Below, one piece after another: positions 51,266 to 60,360 of a stretch of DNA of 64,000 nucleotides. The stretch's first letter is position 1, and every line of letters begins with the position of its first letter. The notes under the pieces are model-generated. The model was not told where the DNA came from and searched no databases. It worked only from the letters and a program-made list of their open reading frames with translations. The stretch comes from an uncultured Myxococcales bacterium. GTDB lineage: Bacteria > Myxococcota > Myxococcia > Myxococcales > Myxococcaceae. The DNA lies in the NCBI GenBank assembly GCA_937980205.1, contig CALJKW010000016.1, forward strand, positions 1 through 64,000, read 5' to 3'. The position numbers and the translations under genes were made by a program.

Positions 51266-51850
51266 CTACTGCAGCTCCAGCTTTGCGGTGCTCGCGCCGT
51301 CGGGCACGACGAGGGTGAGGCCCTTGCCCAGCTCGTCCTTCGGGACTTCGAAGTACGCGGTGACGAGCGAGCCGTCTTTCGTCACGCTCGCGCGCGGGGG
51401 CTTGTGCGCGGCGGCCTGCGCGTCGCGCGCGTGCGGGAACTCTTTGCCGTCCTTCTCGAGGTGCGCGGTCGAGAGGTCGATGCTCTCGCCGTCGGGGCCG
51501 GCGGCGTTGACCGTGACGGCGAGGAACCAGTCGTCGGTGGTGACCGAGATGCCGCTGCCGACCGTGTGCGTCGCCTCGAGCGCGTTGAGGCGCAGCGTGG
51601 TCTTGCCGACCTGGAGGATCGTCTTCGAGGGCAGGGCGAGCTCGCGCTTCTGCGTGCCCTTCGCGGCGAACTCGGCGAGCGGGTTCACCTGCTCGTCTTT
51701 CGGCGGAGGCTCGACGTTCGTCGGCGGGACGATCGGGCCTTCTTTCGCTTCGCGCTCTTTCTCGGCTTTGAGCTTCGCCAGCAGGCGGTCGTCGCCGGGG
51801 GGCTGGGAGCTCTTCTCGGGGCAGGCTGCCAGCAGCAGTGCCGCCAACAA
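51266..51850 (-). CDS. predicted lipoprotein between alaS and the PilZ-Hsp70 gene
   Basis: Mature sequence begins at a lipobox LLLAAC (CPEKSSQPPGDD follows), then about 45 disordered charged residues and a beta-rich domain (LPSKTILQVGKTTLRLNALE, later VTVNAAGPDGESIDLS) of unknown function. The only in-frame common start nearby, TTG at 51850, leaves a nine-residue signal without a positive charge and without ribosome binding site. The upstream frame runs into a REP-like inverted repeat, so the original 5' end may be displaced, or an upstream start inside the repeat is used. Start is therefore uncertain; the body of the gene is convincing. Confidence 0.65.
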   Translation of the reverse strand: MLAALLLAACPEKSSQPPGDDRLLAKLKAEKEREAKEGPIVPPTNVEPPPKDEQVNPLAEFAAKGTQKRELALPSKTILQVGKTTLRLNALEATHTVGSGISVTTDDWFLAVTVNAAGPDGESIDLSTAHLEKDGKEFPHARDAQAAAHKPPRASVTKDGSLVTAYFEVPKDELGKGLTLVVPDGASTAKLELQ

Positions 51851-51863
51851 CGACGGGTACGGC

Positions 51864-51955
51864 GCGAAAAAAGGGGACAGGCACCTTTTCGCCCGGGCAG
51901 CGGAGCGGTCCGACCGGGGCACGCGTGCGAAAAGGAGCCAGTCCCCTTTTTTCGC
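51864..51955. repeat. REP-like inverted repeat downstream of alaS
   Basis: Arms at 51864-51892 and 51927-51955 are 29-base inverted repeats with two mismatches. The arms contain GGGGACAGGCACC and GGAGCCAGTCCCC, flanked by A-runs and T-runs, and both begin with GCGAAAA. The 34-base middle contains a small palindrome CGGTCCGACCG. The element lies in the gap between alaS and the lipoprotein gene. The design matches REP/BIME-type repeats moved by REP-associated tyrosine transposases; no such transposase is in the window. Confidence 0.85.
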
Positions 51956-51960
51956 CCCTC

Positions 51961-54501
51961 TCACACCTTCACCAGCTCGTAGAGGCGCGCGAGCGCCTGG
52001 GGGATCTTCGACGGATCCGGTCCGCCGGCCTGGGCCATGTCGGGCTTGCCGCCGCCGCTGCCGCCGATGTCGGCCGCGAGCTGCTTCACCAGGTCGCCCG
52101 CCTTGAGGCCCTTCTCGACGAGATCTTTGGTCGCCGCGACGAGGACGAGCGCCTTGCCGTCGGCGGTCGTGCCGCCGAGGCCGACGACTCCGGACTTGAG
52201 CTGGTCGCGGTAGCGGTCGGCGAGCTTGCGCATGAGGCCAGCGTCGGCGCTGTCCATGTGCTGGGTCAGCACCTTGATGCCGTTCACCTCGCGCACGCTC
52301 TCGCCGTTCGTCTTCGCCGACGAGCCCTTGAGCTGGATCTCTTCGAGCTTCTTCTCGAGCTCCTTGATGCGCTTCTGCGACTGCTCGATGCGCCTGGCGA
52401 GCTCGGCGCGCGGGGCCTTCAGCACGGCCGCCGCCGAGTCGAGGTCGCGCTGCAGCTCGCGCACGTACTGCAGCGCGCCGACGCCGGTGAGCGCGGTGAT
52501 GCGGCGCACTCCGCTGGCGATGGAGGACTCGGAGGTGATCTTCAGCAGGCCGATGTCGCCGCTCGCCTTCACGTGCGTGCCGCCGCACAGCTCGGTGGTC
52601 TCGGGGTGCACGGTGACGACGCGCACCTGCTCGCCGTACTTCTCGCCGAAGAGCGCGACGGCGCCGGCCGCGCGGGCCTCGTCGATCTTCATCAGCTTCG
52701 TCTCGGAGATCTTGTTCTCGCGGATCCACTTGTTGACGAGATCCTCGATCTTCTCGAGCTGCTCGGGTGTCGGCTGCTTGAAGCACGAGTAGTCGAAGCG
52801 CAGGTAGTCGGGCGCGACGATCGAGCCCTTCTGCTTCACCTCTTCGCCCAGCACCACGCGCAGGGCCTTGTGCAGCAGGTGGGTGGCCGAGTGGTTCGCG
52901 CGGATCATGTCCCGCCGCTCGCCGTCGACCTGAAGCGTGACCTTGTCGCCGACCTTGAGCGAGCCCTTCTCGAGCCGGTGGATGATCACGCCGCCCTCCT
53001 TGAGGGTGTCGATGACGCGCGCTCCGTTCGCGGTGCCGGTGTCTCCCACCTGGCCGCCGGACTCTCCGTAGAACGGGGTCTGATCGACCGCGAAGTCCGC
53101 GCCGTCGACGGCGATGACGGTGCCGGTGGCGGCCAGCGTCTCGTAGCCCAGGAACTTCGTCTCGGGCTGCTTGAGCCAGATGTCCGACAGCGCCTTCACG
53201 CTCGAGGCGAACTTCTCTTCGCGCTCGGGCCGCTTGGGCTCTTCGGCGTCGAGGCCCTTCTCCTGGAGGATGATCTTCGTCACGTCCGGCGGCATGCCGT
53301 GCGTGTCGTGCAGGAACCAGACGGTCTCGCCCTTCAAGACCTTCTCGCCGGCCGACTTCATGCGCTCGACTTCCTTGTCGATCAGCGCGAGGCCGTTCTC
53401 GAGCGTGCGGCGGAACGAGGCCTCTTCGTGGCGCGTGGCCTCGAGGATGAACTTCTGGTTGGCGCGCAGCTCCGGGTAGGCGTTCGACATCAGGTCGATC
53501 ACGGCAGACACCGTGTCGTGCATGAACGGCTCACGTAAGGAGAGCATCTGGTGCCCGTGGCGGATCGCGCGGCGCATGATGCGGCGGAGCACGTAGCCGC
53601 GGCCCTCGTTCGAGGGCATCACGCCGTCGCCGATGAGGAACGCGGCGGCGCGCGAGTGGTCGGCGATGACCCGCGACGACGGCGAGGTCGGCTTGCCGGA
53701 GAGCTGCTGCACGCGCGCGAGCAGCGGCGTGAAGAGGTCGGTGTCGTAGTTCGACTGCTTGCCCTGCACGGCGGCGCAGACGCGCTCGAGGCCGGCGCCG
53801 GTGTCGATCGAGGGCTTCGGCAGGGGGATCAGCTTGCCGCCGGCCTCCTTGCGCTCGAACTGCATGAACACGAGGTTCCAGATCTCGACCCACTTGTCGG
53901 ACTCGCCGACGACGTCCTTCGGGTCGGGGTTGCCGCCCGGCATGTAGAAGTAGATCTCGCTGCACGGGCCGCAGGGGCCGGTGTCGCCCATCGCCCAGAA
54001 GTTGTCCTTGAGGCCGAGGCGGAAGACGCGGTCCTTCGGGACGCCGGCCTTCACCCAGTATTCGGCCGCCTCTTCGTCGGCGGGGATGCCGTCTTCGCCC
54101 TTGAAGACGGTGACGGCGAGGCGGGTCGGATCCAACCCCAGGCCCTTCGTGACGAGCTCCCAGCCCCACTTCACGGCGTCGGCCTTGAAGTAGTCGCCGA
54201 ACGAGAAGTTACCGAGCATCTCGAAGAAGGTGTGGTGGCGGGCGGTGAAGCCGACGTTGTCGAGGTCGTTGTGCTTTCCGCCGGCGCGGACGCACTTCTG
54301 TGAGGTGGTGGCGCGCGCGTAATCGCGGGTCTCCCGGCCGGTGAAGACGTCTTTGAATTGCACCATGCCGGCGTTCGTGAACAGCAGAGTCGGGTCGTTG
54401 GCCGGGACCAGGCTGGAAGAAGCGACGCGCTTGTGCCCCCGCTCGGCGAAGAACGACAGGAAGCGCTCGCGAATCTGGTCAGCCGACAGCACGGAAGACA
54501 T
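51961..54501 (-). CDS. alaS: alanine--tRNA ligase
   Basis: Charges tRNA-Ala and edits mischarged Ser and Gly. The 846-residue protein starts with the class II core (IRERFLSFFAERGHKRV, TARHHTFFEMLGNFSFGDYF, GDTGPCGPCSEIYF), then tRNA recognition, the editing domain with the HxxxH zinc motif in NHSATHLLHKAL and the C/H pair in CGGTHVKASGDIG, and a C-terminal DHHA1 domain ending IGGSGGGKPDMAQAGG. Length is slightly under E. coli AlaS (876). It is divergent from the HEAT gene. Confidence 0.97.
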   Translation of the reverse strand: MSSVLSADQIRERFLSFFAERGHKRVASSSLVPANDPTLLFTNAGMVQFKDVFTGRETRDYARATTSQKCVRAGGKHNDLDNVGFTARHHTFFEMLGNFSFGDYFKADAVKWGWELVTKGLGLDPTRLAVTVFKGEDGIPADEEAAEYWVKAGVPKDRVFRLGLKDNFWAMGDTGPCGPCSEIYFYMPGGNPDPKDVVGESDKWVEIWNLVFMQFERKEAGGKLIPLPKPSIDTGAGLERVCAAVQGKQSNYDTDLFTPLLARVQQLSGKPTSPSSRVIADHSRAAAFLIGDGVMPSNEGRGYVLRRIMRRAIRHGHQMLSLREPFMHDTVSAVIDLMSNAYPELRANQKFILEATRHEEASFRRTLENGLALIDKEVERMKSAGEKVLKGETVWFLHDTHGMPPDVTKIILQEKGLDAEEPKRPEREEKFASSVKALSDIWLKQPETKFLGYETLAATGTVIAVDGADFAVDQTPFYGESGGQVGDTGTANGARVIDTLKEGGVIIHRLEKGSLKVGDKVTLQVDGERRDMIRANHSATHLLHKALRVVLGEEVKQKGSIVAPDYLRFDYSCFKQPTPEQLEKIEDLVNKWIRENKISETKLMKIDEARAAGAVALFGEKYGEQVRVVTVHPETTELCGGTHVKASGDIGLLKITSESSIASGVRRITALTGVGALQYVRELQRDLDSAAAVLKAPRAELARRIEQSQKRIKELEKKLEEIQLKGSSAKTNGESVREVNGIKVLTQHMDSADAGLMRKLADRYRDQLKSGVVGLGGTTADGKALVLVAATKDLVEKGLKAGDLVKQLAADIGGSGGGKPDMAQAGGPDPSKIPQALARLYELVKV

Positions 54502-54567
54502 GGTGGTGGGTTATGCCACGATCACGTTCATTTCAACGCCCGCCTGACGGGGTATCATCCGCGCGTC

Positions 54568-55284
54568 TTGCGGCCGGGCACCCTCGTCCTCGCGTTGCTG
54601 CTCGCTGCGAGCGCGTTCGCTGAAGACGCCCGCGTCAAGATTCTCCAGAAGCAGCTGTCGAGCGCAAAAGACGCGCGTCTGCGCGCGCAGGTGTGCACGC
54701 TGCTCGGCAAGACCGGCAGCGAGGACGCGGTGCTGCCGCTGTGCTCGGCGCTGCAGGACAACGAGGCGATCGTGCGCTCGGCGGCGGCCGGCGGCCTCGG
54801 CGAGCTGAAGGCGCCGGACGGCGTGAACTGCCTGAAGGCGGCGAAGGACGACCCGGATCCCACGGTGCGCAAGGCGGTCGACCTCGCGCTCGCCGCGAAC
54901 AAGCCGCCCGGCGGGCTCTACGTCGCGATCGAGCAGATCAACAACGAGGCCGGCGCCGGCGCCGACGTCGTGGCGCTCGCGCGCGACCTGCTCAAGAAGC
55001 AGGTGGCGTCGATCGGCGGCACGGTGGCTCCCGACGGAGAGACGGACGCGCAAGCCGCCTCGGCCATCAGCAGGGGCGGCTTCAAGGGCTACCTGTTGCG
55101 CACGAACCTCAAGCAGCACGAGGGCTCGGGGCTGAAGCTCGAGATCCTGATCATGACGTACCCGGGCAAGGCGCTGCAGGGCACGTGGAACGTGAAGGCC
55201 AAGGGCGCGAAGCCGGAGACGTTGCTCAAGGCGATGGTTCCGAAGGTCGTCTCAGACGCAGCAGCAGACCTCGATTGGCAGTGA
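54568..55284 (+). CDS. secreted HEAT-repeat protein
   Basis: A 238-residue protein from TTG 54568 with a signal peptide (MRPGTLVLALLLAASAFA). Residues about 25-110 hold HEAT-like repeats (LRAQVCTLLGKTGSEDAVLP, then AIVRSAAAGGLGELKAPDGV); the rest (about 115-238) is a beta/alpha domain containing VAIEQINNEAG and EILIMTYPGKALQGT. It probably works in the periplasm as a protein-binding adaptor. It lies 23 bases before the HAMP protein gene. Confidence 0.78.
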   Translation: MRPGTLVLALLLAASAFAEDARVKILQKQLSSAKDARLRAQVCTLLGKTGSEDAVLPLCSALQDNEAIVRSAAAGGLGELKAPDGVNCLKAAKDDPDPTVRKAVDLALAANKPPGGLYVAIEQINNEAGAGADVVALARDLLKKQVASIGGTVAPDGETDAQAASAISRGGFKGYLLRTNLKQHEGSGLKLEILIMTYPGKALQGTWNVKAKGAKPETLLKAMVPKVVSDAAADLDWQ

Positions 55285-55307
55285 CGGTGGGGGGAACGGA
55301 GAAACGA

Positions 55308-56048
55308 ATGGCACAAACGAACGAGCCAAGAACACCAGGAGGCGGCCGGCGAGACCGGAAGCTGAAGAACTTCCTCCTCGATGCGAGGTTCCAGCTCAAG
55401 TTCGCCGGGTACATCGTCGTGCTGACGCTGATCGTGGCCGGCATGCTCGGCGCGTTCCTCGGCTACACGACGACGACGCTGTTCAACCAGGCGCAGGCCG
55501 CGGTCGACGCGCGCACGCAGGCGGCCGAGACGAGCAAAGAGCTCGGCACCTGCACGCTGAACAACGACCTCGCGAAGAACATGGACAACCCCGACTTCAT
55601 GGCGCAGCTGACGCTGAAGTCGGAGGAGATCGACCGCAAGTACGAGGCCGAGCGTCAGGCCATCGTCGAGGCGCGAGATCAGCTCACGACGCAGCAGAAG
55701 GTGACGCTGCTCGCGCTCGTCGGCGGCCTGCTCATGTTCGTCGTGTTCATCGGCCTCGCGAGCGTCGTGACCACGCACCGCATCGTCGGGCCGCTGTTCC
55801 GCGTGAAGCGCATGGCGAACGAGGTGTCGACGGGCAAGCTGCGGCCGCCGAGCTACGGCCTGCGGCCGGGCGACGAGCTCAAGGACGTGTTCGAGGCGTT
55901 CGCGTCGATGGTGACGTACCTGCGCACCCGGCATGAGGCGGACCTCAAAGCGCTGCAGGACGCGATCGCCGCGAGCAAGCAGAAGGGTCAGGACGTCACG
56001 GAGCTCGAGAAGCTCGCGAGCGACATGCAGGCGCGGTTGGACATGTAG
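55308..56048 (+). CDS. two-helix membrane protein with HAMP domain, no output domain
   Basis: A 246-residue protein with a basic cytoplasmic N-terminus, two membrane helices (about 31-54 and 134-158), a helical periplasmic segment between them, and a HAMP domain (about 158-210: HRIVGPLFRVKRMANEVSTG, then DELKDVFEAFASMV). A coiled coil ends the protein; no kinase, methyl-accepting or cyclase domain follows. Such short HAMP proteins occur often in myxobacteria. A GGAG site lies about 8 bases before the ATG. It ends 3 bases from the convergent helicase gene. Confidence 0.85.
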   Translation: MAQTNEPRTPGGGRRDRKLKNFLLDARFQLKFAGYIVVLTLIVAGMLGAFLGYTTTTLFNQAQAAVDARTQAAETSKELGTCTLNNDLAKNMDNPDFMAQLTLKSEEIDRKYEAERQAIVEARDQLTTQQKVTLLALVGGLLMFVVFIGLASVVTTHRIVGPLFRVKRMANEVSTGKLRPPSYGLRPGDELKDVFEAFASMVTYLRTRHEADLKALQDAIAASKQKGQDVTELEKLASDMQARLDM

Positions 56049-56051
56049 TCG

Positions 56052-58976
56052 TCAGCTGCCGGGGAACAAGAGTCCCTGGCCGGGCGTGTCGCGCCGGCGA
56101 GTCGGCTGTGCGCCGCCCAACCCCATTCGTTTCAGGAAGTGGAAGATGCGCACGCGGGCCTGGGCCCAGGGCAGAGCCTCGACCCGGTAGCCCTCGAGCG
56201 CTTCGTAGAGCTGGGCGCGGTACGTCGAGTTGCCCGGGTCCGCGATGATCACGACGCCGCGATCCGTCGGAGTGCGCACGAGGCGGCCGACGCCCTGGCG
56301 CAGCTGCAGCAGCGCGCGCGGCAGGCGGTAGCGCAAGAAGCCGCGGGCGCGGAAGTCGCTGACCGAGGCACGCATGCCGTCGGGCGACGTGTCGCCGCTC
56401 TCCTCGGCGGCGCGGCGCGCGAGGGCGCCGAGCCGCTCTTCACGGGCCTCGACGATCGGCCGCGCCTGCGGCTCGAGGGGGAGCTTGTCGATGAAGACGC
56501 AGGCGACTCCGGGGCCGGGGATGTCGACGCCCTGCCAGAACGTCTTGGTGCCGAGCAGCACGGTGCCGGCGTCCTGCTCCTGCCTTGCCGCCATCAACCG
56601 GGCCGAGCCCTTCGACTGGCGCATGACCTCGATGCCCATCGGCTCGAGCGTCTCGCGGACCTTCTGATCGACGGCCTCGAGGCGCTTCGACGAGGCGAAC
56701 AGGCCGAGCACGCGGCCGCAGAGGAAGGCGGCGAGGCCGCCGATGCGACTGGCCGACCAGTCGACGAACGCGTCGCTCGACGAGTCCGGAGCGTCGGTGA
56801 CGAGCACCACGAGCGCCTGCTGCATCAGGTCGAAGGAGCCGTGAATGCGCACGAGCGGCGTCTTGTGTCCGCCGCGAGAGAGGCCGAGGCGGTCGAGCAC
56901 GAAGTGCGACTCGGGGCCGGTCGACATCGTCGCGCTGGTGAGCACGAGCGTGCGCTTCGGCGCGACGAGCTCCGAGTGGAACAGCGGCGCCACCTCGATG
57001 GGCCGCGCGGCGATCGCCCAGCCGGTCGGGTCCTTCAAAGAGATCTCGTGGCACGAGCCGTCTTCGGGGCGATCGGCGACGTGCTCGACGAGCGGCTTGA
57101 TGTCGCGCACCCGCTCGAGCAGCCCACAGATCTCGCGGTCGAGCCCGGGGTCATCGGTCGCCAGCGAGGGCGCGACCTCGGCGAGCCGCCCCGAGAGCAC
57201 GTGCTCGATGCCGTCGAGCGAGTCGCGCACGCGGTGCAGCGCGTCGCGCACGCGGACCCAGCCGCGCGTGGTGCGCAGGTCCTGGTCGATGCGCTTCTCC
57301 CACGCGCCCGGCGGCGCGTCGGCCGGAGCGAGCGAGCGCAGCGCCTCGGTCAGCGTGCGCGCGTCGGCGGCGAGGCCGCTGGTGGCCTGCGTCAGCTCGG
57401 TGGCGAGCTCTTCGGAGAGCTGGCGGCGCAGGGTCGTGCTCAGCCCGCGGCGCCCGGCGAGGCGTTCGACGAGCAGGCCGAGGTGGGCGTCGGAGAGCTC
57501 CTCGGACCAGGTGTTCGTCAGCGTGTCTTCGAGCTCGTGCGCCTCGTCGACGATGAGGTGATCGATGGCGGGGTAGCGCGCGGGCCAGCGCAGCGCGAGC
57601 GCCTGGTTCACCACGAGCAGGTCGGCGTCTTTCGCCTGGGCGACAGCCGAGTGGTAGAAGCAGCGGCTGTAGTGCGGGCAGCGCTCGGCGAGCGTGGTCG
57701 CGGCCTCCGAGCGCGACGCCGCGACGAGCTCGTCGAGCACGGGGTAGCGCTCGCGGAACCAGCTCGAGAGCTTGTCGAGATCTCCGTCGGGGCTGCGGCG
57801 CAGCCAGGCGCGGAAGTAGGCCCGCGGGGCGCGCTCGTCGGGCGCCATCTCGGGCGTGACGTGGGTCGCCTCGAGCGCGCGGCGGCGGCAGACGTAGTTC
57901 TGCTGCCCCTTGAGCACCGCGTAGCCGAAGGCGCCCTTCAGCGCGCGGTGCAGCCGCGGCAGCTCTTTGTCGACGAGCTGGTCCTGCAGCGCCTTGGTCG
58001 AGGGGGCGATGCCGACCTTGGCGCCGGTCTTGGCGGCGAAGAGGGCGGCGGGCGCGAGGTAGCCGAGCGACTTGCCGATGCCGGTGGCGGCCTCGACGGC
58101 GAGGGTGCCTCCGTCGCTCAGGACGTTGCCGACGGCGCGCGCGAGCTGGAGCTGCCCGTGCCGCGGCTCGAACGCGCCCAGGGCTTCGAGGGCGCCGTTG
58201 GGGCCCAGGACGGCGTCGATCTCTCCGCTCGAGACGGTGAGCTCGCCGTTGCGGTACGCGGCCTTGGCGCGGCGGCGCTCTTCGCGAGCGGGCAGGAACG
58301 CCGAGTCTTCTTCGAGCTGCAGCTTCGCCGGCCGCTTCTTCAAGATCGCGTGCAGCCGCTCGAGCAGCTCGCGCATCGGGGTGGGGCGATCTTCGAACGA
58401 GAGCTGGCCGGGCTTGTGGCCGAGCATCTCGAGCAGCTCGCGCAGGTCGTCTTGCCGCGCCTCTTCGATGCAGCGCTGCAGGGCGAACGCGAGCGCGTGG
58501 AAGGTGTCTTCGGCGTCTTCGAGCGCCCGGTGCTGCGCGCCGTTGCCCAGGCCCGCCCACTTCACCATCGACTCGAGCGAGTGGCTGGGCAGCTCGGGGT
58601 ACAGGTAGTGGTACAGCTCGCACGAGTCGAGCACCGGCGAGCCGAGCTCTTCGAACAGCCCGTCCAGGAAGGCGCGCTCGAACGAGGCGTTGTGGGCGAC
58701 GATCGTCCACCCCTTGAGCAGCTGGGCGAGCTCGGCGCGGTACTCGGAGAACGACGGCTGGCTCTGGAGCAGCGTGTCGTCGAGCCCGGTGAGCCGGCGG
58801 ATGATCACCGGAAGGGAACGTGCGGGCCGCAGGAGCTGGCCGACGCGGCGAACGATCTCGCCACGTTCGACCAGCACGACGCCGACCTCGATGACCTGAT
58901 CGGCGGACGGATCCAACCCCGTCGTCTCGAGATCGATGAAAGCGTGGTGCTGGAGCAGGGGAGCCAGCAGCGACAT
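56052..58976 (-). CDS. DEDDh exonuclease fused to DinG-type superfamily 2 helicase
   Basis: A 974-residue DNA metabolism enzyme. Residues 1-165 are a DnaQ/RNase T-like 3'-5' exonuclease (FIDLETTGLDPSADQVIE, IVAHNASFERAFLD, HRALEDAEDT). Residues about 265-974 are a DinG/XPD-family helicase with Walker A AATGIGKSLGYLAPA, DEAH in LIVDEAHELEDT, and the late motif GVGRLVRTPTDRG. Cysteines in YVCRRRALE and RCPHYSRCFYH may be remnants of an iron-sulfur site (E. coli DinG has four). The fusion layout is like Gram-positive DinG. Likely role: repair of replication-blocking structures. Confidence 0.94.
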   Translation of the reverse strand: MSLLAPLLQHHAFIDLETTGLDPSADQVIEVGVVLVERGEIVRRVGQLLRPARSLPVIIRRLTGLDDTLLQSQPSFSEYRAELAQLLKGWTIVAHNASFERAFLDGLFEELGSPVLDSCELYHYLYPELPSHSLESMVKWAGLGNGAQHRALEDAEDTFHALAFALQRCIEEARQDDLRELLEMLGHKPGQLSFEDRPTPMRELLERLHAILKKRPAKLQLEEDSAFLPAREERRRAKAAYRNGELTVSSGEIDAVLGPNGALEALGAFEPRHGQLQLARAVGNVLSDGGTLAVEAATGIGKSLGYLAPAALFAAKTGAKVGIAPSTKALQDQLVDKELPRLHRALKGAFGYAVLKGQQNYVCRRRALEATHVTPEMAPDERAPRAYFRAWLRRSPDGDLDKLSSWFRERYPVLDELVAASRSEAATTLAERCPHYSRCFYHSAVAQAKDADLLVVNQALALRWPARYPAIDHLIVDEAHELEDTLTNTWSEELSDAHLGLLVERLAGRRGLSTTLRRQLSEELATELTQATSGLAADARTLTEALRSLAPADAPPGAWEKRIDQDLRTTRGWVRVRDALHRVRDSLDGIEHVLSGRLAEVAPSLATDDPGLDREICGLLERVRDIKPLVEHVADRPEDGSCHEISLKDPTGWAIAARPIEVAPLFHSELVAPKRTLVLTSATMSTGPESHFVLDRLGLSRGGHKTPLVRIHGSFDLMQQALVVLVTDAPDSSSDAFVDWSASRIGGLAAFLCGRVLGLFASSKRLEAVDQKVRETLEPMGIEVMRQSKGSARLMAARQEQDAGTVLLGTKTFWQGVDIPGPGVACVFIDKLPLEPQARPIVEAREERLGALARRAAEESGDTSPDGMRASVSDFRARGFLRYRLPRALLQLRQGVGRLVRTPTDRGVVIIADPGNSTYRAQLYEALEGYRVEALPWAQARVRIFHFLKRMGLGGAQPTRRRDTPGQGLLFPGS

Positions 58977-59112
58977 CGGCTCCAGACCTTAACGGCCGGG
59001 TCCGACACTCTCAGGGCATTCGGGCGGTTTCCCAGCGTTGTCGGGCTTTTAGTAGCATCTGAGACGGTTCGTAGGGCCCTGCCCTCCTGCATCTTCGAAG
59101 GAAACACGACGC

Positions 59113-60360
59113 ATGAACTGGACGGCCTGGGCAGTGGAGAAGGGCGATTCGGAGTCTCGCGACGGCGTGATCCGCGATGCCCATGTACTGGTCACCGCGG
59201 AGACCTCGGGCGACGAGCCGCGCGCGCCGGTGATGGTGAACATGGTGCTGGATCGGAGCGGCTCGATGAAGGGCGCTCCGCTCTCGGCGGCCGTCGAGGC
59301 GGCGCAGCAGTTCGTGGATCTGGCGGGGCCCGACGACTACCTGGGGCTGTTGTTGTTCGACGGCGTCGCCGAGCAGCGCGTGCCGGTGATCCCCATGGAC
59401 TCGAAGGGGAAGCGCCAGCTCAACGATGCGCTCGCCGAGGTCGAGACCGGGCGGGGCACGGCGCTGCACCACGCGGTCGAGCTCGGCGCGCGCTCGCTGC
59501 AGCGGGTGCTGGTGCCCGGGCGGCGGCCGCGGCTGCTGCTGCTCACCGACGGCGAGCCTTCGGTCGGGCCCGACACGCAGGACGCGTTCGATTCGCTCGG
59601 CCTGCGCCTGTCGCAGGAGGGCATCTCGGTGCACGCCCTCGGCCTCGCGCGGCACTACGTCGCGGAGATCCTCTCGGCGCTGACGCTGCCCTCGGGCAAC
59701 GCGTTCGAGCACGTCGACGGCCCCGAGGGCCTGGGGGAAGCGATGGGCGCGGTCATCTCGCACCTGTTCGGCGAGGTCGCTCAAGGCGCGTCGGTGCGCG
59801 TTCAGCCGGAGGGCTTCGCCTCGCTGACGTCGCGGCACGCCTACCCGACGCGCGCCGAGGACGACGCCCTCGTCGTCACGCTCGGAGACATCTCGCGCGG
59901 CCTCGCGCGGCGCGTGCTGCTCACGGGGCGGCTGAAGGCCGGTGAGTGGACCGCGACGGTGCACGCCAGCTTCAACGAGCGCGGCGACATGCGGCACCAC
60001 AAGATCCCGCTCGAGCGCGTGGCGCCCGACTCGGCGCGCGGAAAGGTGATCCTCTCGCTGAACTACGAGCTCGATCTCGTCGCGGCCGAGACGGCGGCGT
60101 GGCTGTCGCTCGCCCGCAAGGACATGGCGCGCGCCGAGGCGCAGCTGCAGGACGCGGAAGCGAACCTGAGGCAGCTCGTGGCGCTGTCGGCCGAGGGCGT
60201 GCCGGTGCGCCGGCACCTCGAGCGGCTGGGCGACCTGCGCGTCGCGATCGAGCGCGGCGAGGGAGACATTCCGCTGCTCATCCGCCGCGCCCAGTCGGCG
60301 CGCGCGGGCACGCACGTGAGCCAGGTGATCCCCCTCGCGGCGTTTCGCGGGCGCAAGTGA
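59113..60360 (+). CDS. von Willebrand factor A domain protein
   Basis: A 415-residue cytoplasmic protein (no signal peptide). Residues about 40-215 form a VWA domain with MIDAS metal site VLDRSGSMKGAPLSAA, GRGTALHHAV and LLLTDGEPSVGP. The later part has a beta region (about 230-320) and a long helical end. Resembles the YfbK/TerY-like group of VWA proteins that gather partner proteins. Overlaps the next gene by 4 bases (GTGA), so made together. The 136-base divergent gap upstream separates it from the helicase. Confidence 0.88.
   Translation: MNWTAWAVEKGDSESRDGVIRDAHVLVTAETSGDEPRAPVMVNMVLDRSGSMKGAPLSAAVEAAQQFVDLAGPDDYLGLLLFDGVAEQRVPVIPMDSKGKRQLNDALAEVETGRGTALHHAVELGARSLQRVLVPGRRPRLLLLTDGEPSVGPDTQDAFDSLGLRLSQEGISVHALGLARHYVAEILSALTLPSGNAFEHVDGPEGLGEAMGAVISHLFGEVAQGASVRVQPEGFASLTSRHAYPTRAEDDALVVTLGDISRGLARRVLLTGRLKAGEWTATVHASFNERGDMRHHKIPLERVAPDSARGKVILSLNYELDLVAAETAAWLSLARKDMARAEAQLQDAEANLRQLVALSAEGVPVRRHLERLGDLRVAIERGEGDIPLLIRRAQSARAGTHVSQVIPLAAFRGRK

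Noticed and set aside
56139..59945. 1268-codon plus-strand open frame opposite the DinG-type gene and running into the VWA gene
   Set aside because: It is the mirror of the helicase; composition is biased and no motif is present.
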